Notes: generated by a model not told the origin, from the sequence alone. A DNA stretch of 31,912 nt from DASTDY01 sp035457345 (GCA_035457345.1 DATIBT010000054.1:1-31912), one strand, 5' to 3'; numbered from the stretch's first letter, positions 22,261-29,959 are shown. Numbers and translations are program-made.

Positions 22261-22488
22261 ATGCCAAAAAATCTTCTTCCCAACTTACTCCCGCACAAAG
22301 AAATGAAGTTTGCTCCCGTTGAGGAAGACGATGACGAGCTGAGTGAATTTATTAAGAACGATCCGCTGGCTCATGACAACCTTTGGGACCTGCAGGAGCC
22401 AATTGACCCAGAACGCCTTGAAGCCTTTTGGAGCGACGCCGTCCGCGAACTTGGCCCGCTCGAAGCCGAAACCGACGCTGACGAATAG
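22261..22488 (+). CDS. Small acidic hypothetical protein, 75 aa
   Basis: I do not recognise this protein. A short basic/hydrophobic start (MPKNLLPNLLPHKE) is followed by a strongly acidic body (EEDDDELSEFIKND, EAETDADE) with two Trp residues. The strong promoter and A-rich leader argue that it is a real and well expressed gene. Codon style resembles the core genes, so it is probably an old lineage-specific gene rather than a recent arrival. Its 45-bp gap to the next gene contains that gene's promoter. Confidence 0.65.
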   Translation: MPKNLLPNLLPHKEMKFAPVEEDDDELSEFIKNDPLAHDNLWDLQEPIDPERLEAFWSDAVRELGPLEAETDADE

Positions 22489-22492
22489 TTCA

Positions 22493-22521
22493 TTGTCCCT
22501 CTGCCCTAAATCGTCTAAGCT
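22493..22521 (+). promoter_or_regulatory. Promoter of the 147-aa anchored protein
   Basis: TTGTCC (22493-22498), a 17-bp spacer and TAAGCT (22516-22521). Predicted start near 22528, five bases before the ATG. Confidence 0.5.
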
Positions 22522-22532
22522 AGATACGTAGA

Positions 22533-22976
22533 ATGAGGGTACGGGGACAAAGCAATATTGGCATTATTATTTTAACGGTCCTAGCGACCGTTACTATTGT
22601 TGCGCTAGGTGCAAGCGCGGTGTATTTATTTATGCAGAATAGGGATCTTAAGCGGCAAGTGAGTGATTTTGCCGAGACAGAAAAAGCCTTTAATGATCTC
22701 AAAAAAACGTCGCCTCAGTACGTTGGCGGGCTGAACGGCGCGGAAAATATTATAAAGCAAGTGAGTCTGATGGCGGAGCTGCCACAAACAGAGGTGCCTA
22801 CCATGGTACCCATAGACGATAGAGAGAAGGTAAAGACGATAGAATTTTTTAAAAACGCGCAAAACGGCGACTACGTATTAGTGTATCAACAGAACAAATT
22901 TGCCGTGCTCTACCGACCCACGACCTTCAAAATAATCAATATGGGCCCGCAAACGTTTAGCCTCGGTAACAGGTAG
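22533..22976 (+). CDS. Single-pass membrane protein of unknown function, 147 aa
   Basis: One membrane helix (about residues 9-33) follows a short basic tail (MRVRGQ), so the remaining 110 residues probably lie outside the cytoplasm. Residues 34-60 look like a short coiled coil (LKRQVSDFAETEKAFNDLKK). The C-terminal half contains EFFKNAQNGDYVLVYQQNKFAVLYRPTTFKI, a beta-rich segment. I recognise the overall plan from small patescibacterial membrane proteins but cannot name a family. The mRNA is predicted to have almost no leader. rplU follows with its own promoter. Confidence 0.7.
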   Translation: MRVRGQSNIGIIILTVLATVTIVALGASAVYLFMQNRDLKRQVSDFAETEKAFNDLKKTSPQYVGGLNGAENIIKQVSLMAELPQTEVPTMVPIDDREKVKTIEFFKNAQNGDYVLVYQQNKFAVLYRPTTFKIINMGPQTFSLGNR

Positions 22977-22980
22977 TATC

Positions 22981-23009
22981 TTTACACTTTAGTCGCTATC
23001 TGTTAAAAT
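22981..23009 (+). promoter_or_regulatory. rplU promoter
   Basis: TTTACA (22981-22986), a 17-bp spacer and TAAAAT (23004-23009) with TGT before the -10. The leader of about 29 nt has AAAAGAG near the ATG. Confidence 0.75.
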
Positions 23010-23044
23010 TTTTGGAAGTTAAGCTAATACTTAAAAGAGTAATC

Positions 23045-23350
23045 ATGAAAGCAGTTATTAAAGTTGGCGGCAAGCAATATGTGGTTGCCGAAAAAGAGAC
23101 AGTCCTGGTTGACCGCCTGACTGACGACGCCAAGACGCTCGAGCTCGACGCGCTCCTGGTTATTGATGGCGACAAGACGACCGTCGGCGCTCCTATTGTT
23201 AAAGGTGCTAAAGTAAGCGCTAAAGTGCTAGGGGAAGAAAAGGGCGAGAAGCTCCAAATCGCACATTTCAAGTCTAAGAAGCGCGAGAAGACCATTACCG
23301 GTCATCGTCAAAAGTATACCAAGATCGAAATAAGCAAAATCGCTGCTTAA
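23045..23350 (+). CDS. rplU: 50S ribosomal protein L21
   Basis: The 101-residue protein has the L21 pattern: a start KAVIKVGGKQYVV, a middle strand set (ALLVIDGDKTTVGAPIV) and a basic end (FKSKKREKTITGHRQKYTKIEI). L21 binds 23S rRNA in the large subunit. The usual partner rpmA (L27) is not next to it; the gene is followed by its own terminator and then a reverse hypothetical. The start at 23045 rather than the earlier in-frame ATG at 23012 follows the family N-terminus and the promoter position. Confidence 0.96.
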   Translation: MKAVIKVGGKQYVVAEKETVLVDRLTDDAKTLELDALLVIDGDKTTVGAPIVKGAKVSAKVLGEEKGEKLQIAHFKSKKREKTITGHRQKYTKIEISKIAA

Positions 23351-23352
23351 CA

Positions 23353-23382
23353 AATAACCGCCCAAGTGGCGGTTATTTTTTT
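23353..23382 (+). terminator. rplU terminator
   Basis: AATAACCGCC (23353-23362) pairs with GGCGGTTATT (23368-23377), followed by a run of T. Confidence 0.9.
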
Positions 23383-23392
23383 GCAGGATCGG

Positions 23393-23416
23393 ACTGGGCG
23401 GGGAAGGCCGCCCAGT
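23393..23416 (-). terminator. Hairpin after the reverse 185-aa hypothetical
   Basis: ACTGGGCGG (23393-23401) pairs perfectly with CCGCCCAGT (23408-23416), 12 bp past the reverse-strand stop. The A-rich rplU tail beyond may complete a terminator on either strand. Confidence 0.55.
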
Positions 23417-23428
23417 GTCGACCCGAAC

Positions 23429-23986
23429 TCACCGTTGGGAGCGCGTTCTTGTGCGTAGACGTACGATATCTTTGAACTGTGCCGCTGCGGCGCGCTTGTC
23501 AACGAGCCAGCGCAGGGTCTGTGCGGCATTAGTGAGTACGAGCATGTCCTCGGCGAGCCGTAGAACACCCCAGTCAGTCAATACTAGGCGGCAGTGAGCC
23601 GCTGCCGAGACTCGCCCGAGTACATGCAGCTTTGCTTTGCCTGTTGCCAGCTGCACTTTGAGCTGATGACCTCTGCCTTCCCAGAAGCCGCGCATATACA
23701 CGGCTCTTGGGTCGGTAGGGCTGGCCGGGGAGAGATCATGCGTGACGTCCGGCTCAAACTCCGGGACACTCTGCAGCTTGCCGGATAGGCTGTGCAGAAG
23801 ATGCCACCCCCCTTGTATGACCCAGGGTTGGCCCATGGCGGGTTTGAGCGGCTTATCATCGTAAGGCATTCGCACGCACACGAGATCGTAGGTGGGATTA
23901 GGAATGGCCACGAGGTCAGTCGTGCCGGGCACGAACGGCGGCAGCCGCAGGGAGCCCTTGCTCGAGATGTTGTACGTCGTCAGCAT
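23429..23986 (-). CDS. Hypothetical protein, 185 aa
   Basis: I do not recognise this protein. It is soluble, with a beta-rich N-terminal half (LRLPPFVPGTTDLVAIPNPTYDLVCVRMPYDD) and a helical, basic C-terminus (AAAAQFKDIVRLRTRTRSQR). No catalytic motif is apparent. The ATG follows AAAGGAGAG and there is a reverse promoter with a 17-bp spacer at 24023-24051. It lies between rplU (convergent) and parA (divergent), with the GC-ending codon style of the other junction genes. Confidence 0.65.
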   Translation of the reverse strand: MLTTYNISSKGSLRLPPFVPGTTDLVAIPNPTYDLVCVRMPYDDKPLKPAMGQPWVIQGGWHLLHSLSGKLQSVPEFEPDVTHDLSPASPTDPRAVYMRGFWEGRGHQLKVQLATGKAKLHVLGRVSAAAHCRLVLTDWGVLRLAEDMLVLTNAAQTLRWLVDKRAAAAQFKDIVRLRTRTRSQR

Positions 23987-24022
23987 GGCGCCTCTCCTTT
24001 GTGAGGTCGGACGATACCGGTG

Positions 24023-24051
24023 ACTATACTACGCAGAACCTTTTCACGCAA
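24023..24051 (-). promoter_or_regulatory. Reverse promoter for the 185-aa hypothetical
   Basis: On the reverse strand TTGCGT (24051-24046), a 17-bp spacer and TATAGT (24028-24023). It ends within a few bases of the divergent parA promoter. Confidence 0.6.
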
Positions 24052-24058
24052 ACCGTGC

Positions 24059-24064
24059 TACAAT
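24059..24064 (+). promoter_or_regulatory. parA extended -10 element
   Basis: TGCTACAAT holds TACAAT at 24059-24064. The leader is about 33 nt and includes GTGAGGGCG. Confidence 0.55.
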
Positions 24065-24103
24065 AGGCACTGTACTTACCAGTGAGGGCGTAAAAATACA
24101 GAT

Positions 24104-24871
24104 ATGGCTGGCAACATCATTGCCGTAACAAATCAAAAAGGTGGCGTTGGCAAAACGACTACCGCTGTTAACTTGGCATACTATATTGCCAAAGCTGGCT
24201 ACAATGTGTTGTTGGTTGATTTTGACCCCCAGGGCAATGCCACGAGCGGCCTTGGTATCGATAAGCGCAGTCTGCGGCATACGGTCATCGATGTTATTGG
24301 GGGCGATGTCGCCCTCGAAACCGCTGTTGTCCCAACAAAACACAAGCGCCTGCACATGCTGCCAACGACACCGCAACTAGCCAATGCCGAGGTTGAGCTA
24401 GCAAAAGCGCAGCACCGTTTTACGCGACTTAAGACGGCGCTTGATGACCATCATTATGATTGCGTCATTATCGATTGTCCGCCCAGCCTGAGCCTCCTTA
24501 CTGTCAATGCGCTTATTGCCGCCAACTTTGTGTTGCTGCCGGTGCAGGCTGAGTTTTATGCGCTGGAAGGTTTAGGGCAATTGCTTGAGACAATGCAGCT
24601 GGTGCGTAAGGGCCTCAACAAGGACCTTGAGTTGCTCGGTGTGGTATTAACTATGGTTGATTCACGCACCACGCTGTCGCAACAAGTCCAGGCCGAGGTG
24701 CAGAAACATTTTCCGGGTAAAGTATTCCAAACCGTTATTCCGCGTAACATCCGCTTGGCCGAAGCGCCAAGCCACGGTCTGCCCGTTGGCGCCTACGACC
24801 GTTGGAGCAAGGGGGCGCGGGCTTACAAAATGCTGACAAAGGAGGTAGTGTACCGTGTCCAAAACCGCTAG
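24104..24871 (+). CDS. parA: Chromosome-partitioning ATPase ParA (Soj)
   Basis: This 255-residue deviant-Walker ATPase drives origin segregation with ParB. The signature KGGVGKTT is at residues 12-19 and includes the ParA-specific first lysine (K12). DFDPQGNAT follows near 40, and VIIDCPPSLSLLT is the Walker B region. There is no N-terminal helix-turn-helix, as expected for a chromosomal Soj-type protein. It overlaps parB by 17 nt, so the pair is translationally coupled. Confidence 0.95.
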   Translation: MAGNIIAVTNQKGGVGKTTTAVNLAYYIAKAGYNVLLVDFDPQGNATSGLGIDKRSLRHTVIDVIGGDVALETAVVPTKHKRLHMLPTTPQLANAEVELAKAQHRFTRLKTALDDHHYDCVIIDCPPSLSLLTVNALIAANFVLLPVQAEFYALEGLGQLLETMQLVRKGLNKDLELLGVVLTMVDSRTTLSQQVQAEVQKHFPGKVFQTVIPRNIRLAEAPSHGLPVGAYDRWSKGARAYKMLTKEVVYRVQNR

Positions 24872-25739
24872 CCGGGGTTTGGGGCGAGGATTTGACTCGC
24901 TCATACCAACGCAATTACTTGAGGATGAATTTGACCCGACGCAAAAGCAAGACGAGCAGGTGAGCCAGCTCCGCACGCTTAAGCTCGACGATGTGGTGCC
25001 AAATCCGCACCAACCCCGCCGCACCTTCGATGAGCAAGCGTTAGAAGAATTGGCTCAGTCTATCCGTGAACATGGGGTGATGCAGCCCATTGTCGTCACT
25101 AAAGAAGGCGCCAAGTACGAGCTTGTGGCTGGTGAGCGCCGTTGGCGCGCTTCAAGGTTGGCTGGCAAAATCGAGATTCCAGCATTGGTGCGCAGTTTCG
25201 ACGACCAAAAGAAATTAGAACTTGCACTTATTGAGAACCTGCAGCGCGAAGACTTAAATCCCCTCGAGGTCGCCACTGCCTACCTAAAGCTCCAACAGCA
25301 ATTCAATCTCAAGCTCGAAGAAATTGCTAAACGCGCCGGCGGTCGCGGGGTAAGTACCGTAAGTAACACGTTACGTTTGCTTGCGTTACCAAAAGAGGCT
25401 AAGACGGCCCTTATTGAGCGTCAGATTAGCGAAGGTCACGCGCGTCAGATTCTCGCCATTAAAGAACCGGAAGTACAGAAAGAGTTGCTTGACCTGATTA
25501 TCAAAAACGAATGGTCAGTACGCAAGGCCGAACAGTTCGTCGTTGGCTACAAAGAAGGAGAGAAGAGCCGTGAAAAGGCAGTTGCTAAAGTAAAAACCGA
25601 GACCCCGGCAACAAAAAGCTTAGGCCAACGCCTTAAAACGAGCGTGAGCGTTAAGCATATGGCACACGGCGGACGGTTGATTATTGAATTTAAAAACGAC
25701 GAAGACCTAGACCGCATTACCGGTATGTTGCTCAGCTAG
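24855..25739 (+). CDS. parB: Chromosome-partitioning protein ParB (Spo0J)
   Basis: The 294-residue protein has the standard ParB layout: a ParA-interacting N-terminal tail (SKTASRGLGRGFDSLIP), the CTPase-type ParB/Srx domain with GERRWRA (93-99) and ENLQREDLNPLE (127-138), the helix-turn-helix (LEEIAKRAGGRGVSTVSNTLRLL, about 154-176) and a C-terminal dimer domain. It binds parS sites near the origin. The GTG start lies inside parA, after AAAGGAGG. I saw no match to the canonical parS palindrome in the window. It is convergent with the Dabb gene, with a 5-bp gap and no obvious terminator. Confidence 0.95.
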   Translation: MSKTASRGLGRGFDSLIPTQLLEDEFDPTQKQDEQVSQLRTLKLDDVVPNPHQPRRTFDEQALEELAQSIREHGVMQPIVVTKEGAKYELVAGERRWRASRLAGKIEIPALVRSFDDQKKLELALIENLQREDLNPLEVATAYLKLQQQFNLKLEEIAKRAGGRGVSTVSNTLRLLALPKEAKTALIERQISEGHARQILAIKEPEVQKELLDLIIKNEWSVRKAEQFVVGYKEGEKSREKAVAKVKTETPATKSLGQRLKTSVSVKHMAHGGRLIIEFKNDEDLDRITGMLLS

Positions 25740-25744
25740 TGGGG

Positions 25745-26029
25745 CTAGGCCTCTATGTAGTCGGCTACGAGCCAATCGGCAAGCTTGCTCATTTTTTCGC
25801 CTAATTCCTTATGGATAGGTGAGATTCTGAAACGCTCGAAGGTACGCTCGTCTGCAAAGAGTATGTTCTCGATAATAACCACACCCTTGCGCTTATCGAG
25901 CGATTGTTCGGCAGCGAACGACAGGACGCCTGGCTCGCCCGCATCTAATTGTTTTAGCAGCGAAATTATTTCTTCGCCTGTTACCCCTGGTTTTGCCACA
26001 AAGATGACAATGTGTCGTACTTTGCCCAT
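25745..26029 (-). CDS. Stress-response A/B-barrel (Dabb) domain protein
   Basis: The 94-residue protein has the dimeric alpha/beta-barrel Dabb pattern: KVRHIVIFVAKPG at the start, GVLSFAAEQSLD in the middle, then FADERTFERFRISPIHKEL and a final strand DWLVADYIEA. The family is found in stress-induced and some polyketide-processing proteins, with no single reaction. Its ATG shares one base with the TAA of lepB upstream, so it is translated from the same mRNA as the signal peptidase. A link to secretion is only suggested by this coupling. Confidence 0.75.
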   Translation of the reverse strand: MGKVRHIVIFVAKPGVTGEEIISLLKQLDAGEPGVLSFAAEQSLDKRKGVVIIENILFADERTFERFRISPIHKELGEKMSKLADWLVADYIEA

Positions 26030-27261
26030 TAGAATAGTTGTGCCTTGTCGACCGGCAATATGCGCGCCCAGAGACGGCCAACGATTTTATTTACTTCTAT
26101 CGGCCCAAATGCGCGCGAGTCGTATGAGCCGTTTTCTATCCGATTATCACCCATAACAAACACCTGGCCATCAGGGATATTCAGCTCCATTGGCGTGTCA
26201 ACAAAGGTTGGCTGCAGCTTGAGCCCCAGTTTATTGTTCACATCGAACCCATCTGGATTAGCTGCATTCTTAATGGTTACGGCGCCGTCTCTAATGCTGA
26301 CGGTGTCGCCGGGCAGGCCGATGACGCGCTTAATGAGCTGCTCATCCCGGCCGTTTATACCTACAATTGAGCTGTCAAGCACGACAATTTGTCCACGCTG
26401 TGGGACGTAAGGCTTGCCCTGTAATCCGGCAAATGTTCGTTCGATTTTATCGATTATGAGCCGGTCGTTATTTTGCAGTGTTGGCGTCATGCTGGTGCCA
26501 TCAACATAATACGATTGAAAAATAAATGAGTTAATAAGAAACGCGGCGATCACCACGCCCACAACAAACACAATAAACGATGCGAATCCTTTTAAGCGGT
26601 GGAGCCGGTGGTTATGTTCAATCAGGGCTTCGATATCCTTTGAATTTTGTTGTGGGGTTTCGTCGATGCGTTCGACGACTTCGGCGGCGACGTGGCGAGT
26701 CGGCGGCTCGTAACTGGCAACAGATGCAGGCATGGAAACGGCTGCCACTGGCTTTGGTGCTAGTGTACTTTGTGTTGTTGCGGGTGGCAAGGGCGGCGAA
26801 GCCGCGGCAGTAGGCGGGGCTATTGGCTGGGGTGACAGGACAGGGGCTGGTGGCGGTGGCATTGGAACTGGGGGAGAAGGAAGGGGCGGCGGAGTTGGCT
26901 GTGGCGCGGGCTGCGCCGGTGGTGGAGCTGACATAGGAGGTACCGGCGCCACTGGCGCAGGAACAGGTACTGGCGTGGGTACAGGTACTGGAGCTGGCGA
27001 GGGGGCGGGGGGTGCTGGAGCCGGTAGAATGGGTTGCATTGTTTGCGGTGGCTGCAGGGGTTGGAGGGGCACGACAGGCTGCGCTACCCGCTGGGGCGTG
27101 TCAGCGCCAATTGCATAGGCCGAATCGTCGATATCTTCGACCTCTTGCGCCGGTGTATCTGAAGCTGGCACAGTTAACCCACCGGCAGAAGGCGGGGTAA
27201 GGGGCGGCTGGTTTAAGCGCCGCTTAAGCGGCTCGGCGTCATTATCTGCCTGTGGATCCAT
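26029..27261 (-). CDS. lepB: Signal peptidase I with long proline-rich N-terminal extension
   Basis: Residues 225-410 form a complete SPase I: one membrane helix (about 227-247), the catalytic Ser in GTSMTPTL (S257), the general-base Lys in LIKRVIGLPGD (K311), and MGDNR (370-374). It cleaves signal peptides on the outer face of the membrane. The first 220 residues are unusual: residues 62-150 are mostly Pro, Ala and Val (repeats such as PVPVPTPVPVPAP), and by topology this part faces the cytoplasm. The reverse -10 at 27276-27271 starts the mRNA about 3 nt before the ATG. It is coupled to the Dabb gene downstream. Confidence 0.93.
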   Translation of the reverse strand: MDPQADNDAEPLKRRLNQPPLTPPSAGGLTVPASDTPAQEVEDIDDSAYAIGADTPQRVAQPVVPLQPLQPPQTMQPILPAPAPPAPSPAPVPVPTPVPVPAPVAPVPPMSAPPPAQPAPQPTPPPLPSPPVPMPPPPAPVLSPQPIAPPTAAASPPLPPATTQSTLAPKPVAAVSMPASVASYEPPTRHVAAEVVERIDETPQQNSKDIEALIEHNHRLHRLKGFASFIVFVVGVVIAAFLINSFIFQSYYVDGTSMTPTLQNNDRLIIDKIERTFAGLQGKPYVPQRGQIVVLDSSIVGINGRDEQLIKRVIGLPGDTVSIRDGAVTIKNAANPDGFDVNNKLGLKLQPTFVDTPMELNIPDGQVFVMGDNRIENGSYDSRAFGPIEVNKIVGRLWARILPVDKAQLF

Positions 27262-27270
27262 ACTCTCTAT

Positions 27271-27279
27271 ATCATAGCA
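27271..27279 (-). promoter_or_regulatory. lepB extended -10 element
   Basis: On the reverse strand TGCTATGAT holds TATGAT (27276-27271), predicting transcription from about 27264 and a 3-nt leader. Confidence 0.5.
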
Positions 27280-27330
27280 AAACGAATATGGCTTTAGCAG
27301 TGGCGATAGCTAAGAATCGGCTTTGGCGGG

Positions 27331-27359
27331 TTTACTCTGGGCCTCAAAAACGCTATAGT
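27331..27359 (+). promoter_or_regulatory. Promoter of the LCP gene
   Basis: TTTACT (27331-27336), a 17-bp spacer and TATAGT (27354-27359). Predicted start near 27366, nine bases before the ATG at 27375. Confidence 0.65.
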
Positions 27360-27374
27360 TTTACTAACCGGATT

Positions 27375-29117
27375 ATGCAACGTAAAGGTATTTCAACAGA
27401 TGGTTTTGTGGTGCGTCGTCGCTCGCAGCAGGTGCCTCAGCGGCCGCGGGCTACTTTAGATTCACGCCAAGCACCGGTGCCGTCACGTTTTTTAATTGAC
27501 CCGACTCGGCCAATACGTCCCGAGGACCGTCAAGCGCCAACGCTCCGTCGCGTAGGTGCGCAGGGACAATCTGCCATCACTACTGGTGGCGCTGCTGGTA
27601 CGAGCCCGCTTACCCTCCCTGCACCAAATCCTCGGCAAGAAAAAATTGATATCGACCTCAACCTAGACGAGCAGCCGAGCGGTGGCGGGCGGCCACCCCG
27701 AGGGAGGGCCCGCAAGCAACGTGTCCCTGGCAGCAAACCGCCGCTCAAGAAGGTTCTCAAGTGGTCGGCCATAGGGTTGCTGGTCATTGGCATTGGCGTG
27801 GGCGCTTATTTCGGTTATAAAGTATTCTCTACGAGTGGCAAGATTTTTACAGGCAACCCCATTGCAGCTATTTTCTCGCAGGGCAAGCCCCTGAAGGCCG
27901 ATGCAGATGGCAATACCAACGTCGTACTGTTTGGCACCTCTGAAGACGACGGCGATCATCCAGGCGCTGATCTGGCCGACTCCATTATGGTCGCCAGTAT
28001 CAACCAGACCCGCAAAGACGGGTACATTGTTAGTATTCCACGTGACTTTCACGTCACCTACGGTATGGCGTGCGTCTCTGGCTATCAGGGCAAAGTGAAC
28101 GTGGTGTATAGCTGTGCCAAAGAAAAGAACGGCGGCAGCGAAGACGCAGGTGCCGCAGCCATGCGCACCAAGATGGGTGAGATTACCGGCCTAGACATTC
28201 AATACAGTGTGCATCTGAATTACAGCGTACTTCGCCAGTCAGTTGACGCCGTCGGCGGCATTACCGTTAACATTGAGAGCGACGACCCACGCGGCATTTT
28301 GGATCGTAACTTCGACTGGGACTGCCCAAACGGCAACCAAACTTGTTATAACGTTAAGTATCCTATTGGCCCTGCGAATCTTGATGGCAAACATGCCCTT
28401 TATCTGGCCCGCGCCCGCGGCGATGACCCTCAGGGCCGCACCTACGGTTTGAGCCGCTCTAACCCCGACCGCCAGGACAACCAGCGTAAAATTTTGTTAG
28501 CCCTCAAAGACAAAGCATCTTCTGCTGGCGTGTTCACTAACCCGCTGGCAGTTAATAATTTGCTCGATGCTCTAGGTAATAATCTACGCACCACCTTCGA
28601 TACTAGTGAGATTAAGACGCTCATGCAACTAGGCAAGGACATTCCTTCTGACGCAATCATCTCCTTTAGCTTAGAAAACAAAGAGAAGCCACTTGCCACA
28701 GCCAGCTGCTTTAGTGGCAATATCTGCCCGAACGCCGGTGCGGGCAACTACAGCGCTATTCAGGCGGCACTCAAGGCTCTGGGCACAGGTGACAAGGCTT
28801 CACTAGAAGGTGCTAAGATAGATGTCCTTAATGCAAGCGGTACTGCTGGCCTTGCGCAAGAACAGGCAAGCAAGCTGGCAGCTGAAAACTTGACAGTAGG
28901 CCTCGTTGGCAACGCGCCAACGAGTCTCGGGAGCAAGCCGATCACATACTACGACATGACTGGCGGCAAGAAGCCTGCAACGCTGAAAAAACTTCAGAAA
29001 CTACTAGGTGTCAATGTCACCGCCGGAAAACCGGCTGGGGTCACCTCAAACGCAGACTTTGTGGTTGTTATTGGCGCCCAACCCGAGAGCACAGACGCTA
29101 CACCAATTGACCAATAA
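27375..29117 (+). CDS. LytR-CpsA-Psr (LCP) family cell-wall glycopolymer transferase
   Basis: This 580-residue protein has a basic, Pro/Arg-rich cytoplasmic region (1-125), one membrane helix (about 130-149), an LCP domain (about 181-394) with DLADSIM, VSIPRDF and the Arg-containing GLSRSNPDRQDNQRKIL, and a C-terminal LytR_C-like domain (about 475-570, KIDVLNASGTAGLA to FVVVIG). LCP proteins attach glycopolymers to peptidoglycan outside the membrane. I chose ATG 27375 because a good promoter ends at 27359; the frame runs back to 27252, across the lepB promoter. Substrate is unknown. Confidence 0.9.
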   Translation: MQRKGISTDGFVVRRRSQQVPQRPRATLDSRQAPVPSRFLIDPTRPIRPEDRQAPTLRRVGAQGQSAITTGGAAGTSPLTLPAPNPRQEKIDIDLNLDEQPSGGGRPPRGRARKQRVPGSKPPLKKVLKWSAIGLLVIGIGVGAYFGYKVFSTSGKIFTGNPIAAIFSQGKPLKADADGNTNVVLFGTSEDDGDHPGADLADSIMVASINQTRKDGYIVSIPRDFHVTYGMACVSGYQGKVNVVYSCAKEKNGGSEDAGAAAMRTKMGEITGLDIQYSVHLNYSVLRQSVDAVGGITVNIESDDPRGILDRNFDWDCPNGNQTCYNVKYPIGPANLDGKHALYLARARGDDPQGRTYGLSRSNPDRQDNQRKILLALKDKASSAGVFTNPLAVNNLLDALGNNLRTTFDTSEIKTLMQLGKDIPSDAIISFSLENKEKPLATASCFSGNICPNAGAGNYSAIQAALKALGTGDKASLEGAKIDVLNASGTAGLAQEQASKLAAENLTVGLVGNAPTSLGSKPITYYDMTGGKKPATLKKLQKLLGVNVTAGKPAGVTSNADFVVVIGAQPESTDATPIDQ

Positions 29118-29155
29118 GCGCATCGCCAAACTTCAGCATTCGTTCAGCCAAGCGA

Positions 29156-29164
29156 TGCTATAAT
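29156..29164 (+). promoter_or_regulatory. Extended -10 before the polytopic membrane protein
   Basis: TGCTATAAT holds a consensus TATAAT at 29159-29164. Predicted start near 29171, leaving about 6 nt before the ATG at 29177. Confidence 0.6.
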
Positions 29165-29176
29165 AAGGACATTGTG

Positions 29177-29941
29177 ATGGAACTACTAAAAGCGAAGGCC
29201 ACACGCAACCGTGTGAGCGAGGCTATATATATTGGACTAAACGCGTTGCTACCAATTGCGGTCTTTGCACTGGTGGAGCTGTTTGACCCGCCGTACTTAG
29301 CCGTGGGCTTGGTGCTATTGAGTAAGTGGCGCATTTTTGCCCTTCGCCCCCGGTATTGGTGGGTGAGCATTAAGGCTAATATGGTAGATGTACTAGTAGG
29401 ATTAAGCGTTGTCGGGCTACTATACTTATCTACCGACCAATTCGCACTCAAACTTCTGATTACCTTAGGCTACGCTGCATGGTTGCTTATGCTTAAGCCC
29501 CGCTCAAACGCACAGGGTGTTATGTTGCAAGCTGGCGTGGCACAGTTTGCAAGCCTGGTTGTGCTCTTTCACTTCTATAGATTGCCGGAATTTGTTGTCC
29601 TGCTTGGCTGTTGGGCTATTGGCTATATTGCTGCCCGGCATGTGGTCAGTAACTATGAGGAGCCGCACATTGAACTTATGAGCGCCTTGTGGGGGCTCGT
29701 GCTCGCCCAGCTAGGCTGGTTGGCGTGGCGTTGGACAGTAGCTTACCATTTGGGCCCACTGCCTATAATGGTGCCGCAAATTGCGCTCATTATGTTAGTG
29801 GTGGGTTTTTGTGCCGCTCGTATGTATCACGCAAACAAGCACGATCGTATGACACCGCCAATGTTGCGCGGCACAGCTATTTTTGGTGCGGTGCTATTGG
29901 CAGTAATTTTGATATTTTCTCCCTGGGACGCCACAGTATAG
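29177..29941 (+). CDS. Polytopic membrane protein of unknown function, 254 aa
   Basis: About seven to eight hydrophobic helices span nearly the whole length, with short charged loops (LRPRYWW, KPRSNAQG, HANKHDR). I see no transport or catalytic motif. A GTG at 29174 directly precedes the ATG and is an equal start candidate. The gene is followed by htrA after 18 bp, in which lies the htrA Shine-Dalgarno, so the two and the Nudix gene probably form one operon. The codon style is that of the core genes. Confidence 0.75.
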   Translation: MELLKAKATRNRVSEAIYIGLNALLPIAVFALVELFDPPYLAVGLVLLSKWRIFALRPRYWWVSIKANMVDVLVGLSVVGLLYLSTDQFALKLLITLGYAAWLLMLKPRSNAQGVMLQAGVAQFASLVVLFHFYRLPEFVVLLGCWAIGYIAARHVVSNYEEPHIELMSALWGLVLAQLGWLAWRWTVAYHLGPLPIMVPQIALIMLVVGFCAARMYHANKHDRMTPPMLRGTAIFGAVLLAVILIFSPWDATV

Positions 29942-29959
29942 AGACAAAAAGGAGGGTAT

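Noticed and set aside
24000..25800. Canonical parS site near parAB
   Set aside because: No sequence close to the TGTTTCACGTGAAACA palindrome was found by eye in this region.
26732..27118. Gly-rich 128-aa forward frame resembling a repetitive protein
   Set aside because: It is the complement of the proline-rich tract of lepB; Gly (GGN) simply mirrors Pro (CCN).
27252..27374. N-terminal extension of the LCP protein to 27252
   Set aside because: It would run through the lepB start and both promoters; a promoter with 17-bp spacer ends just before ATG 27375.
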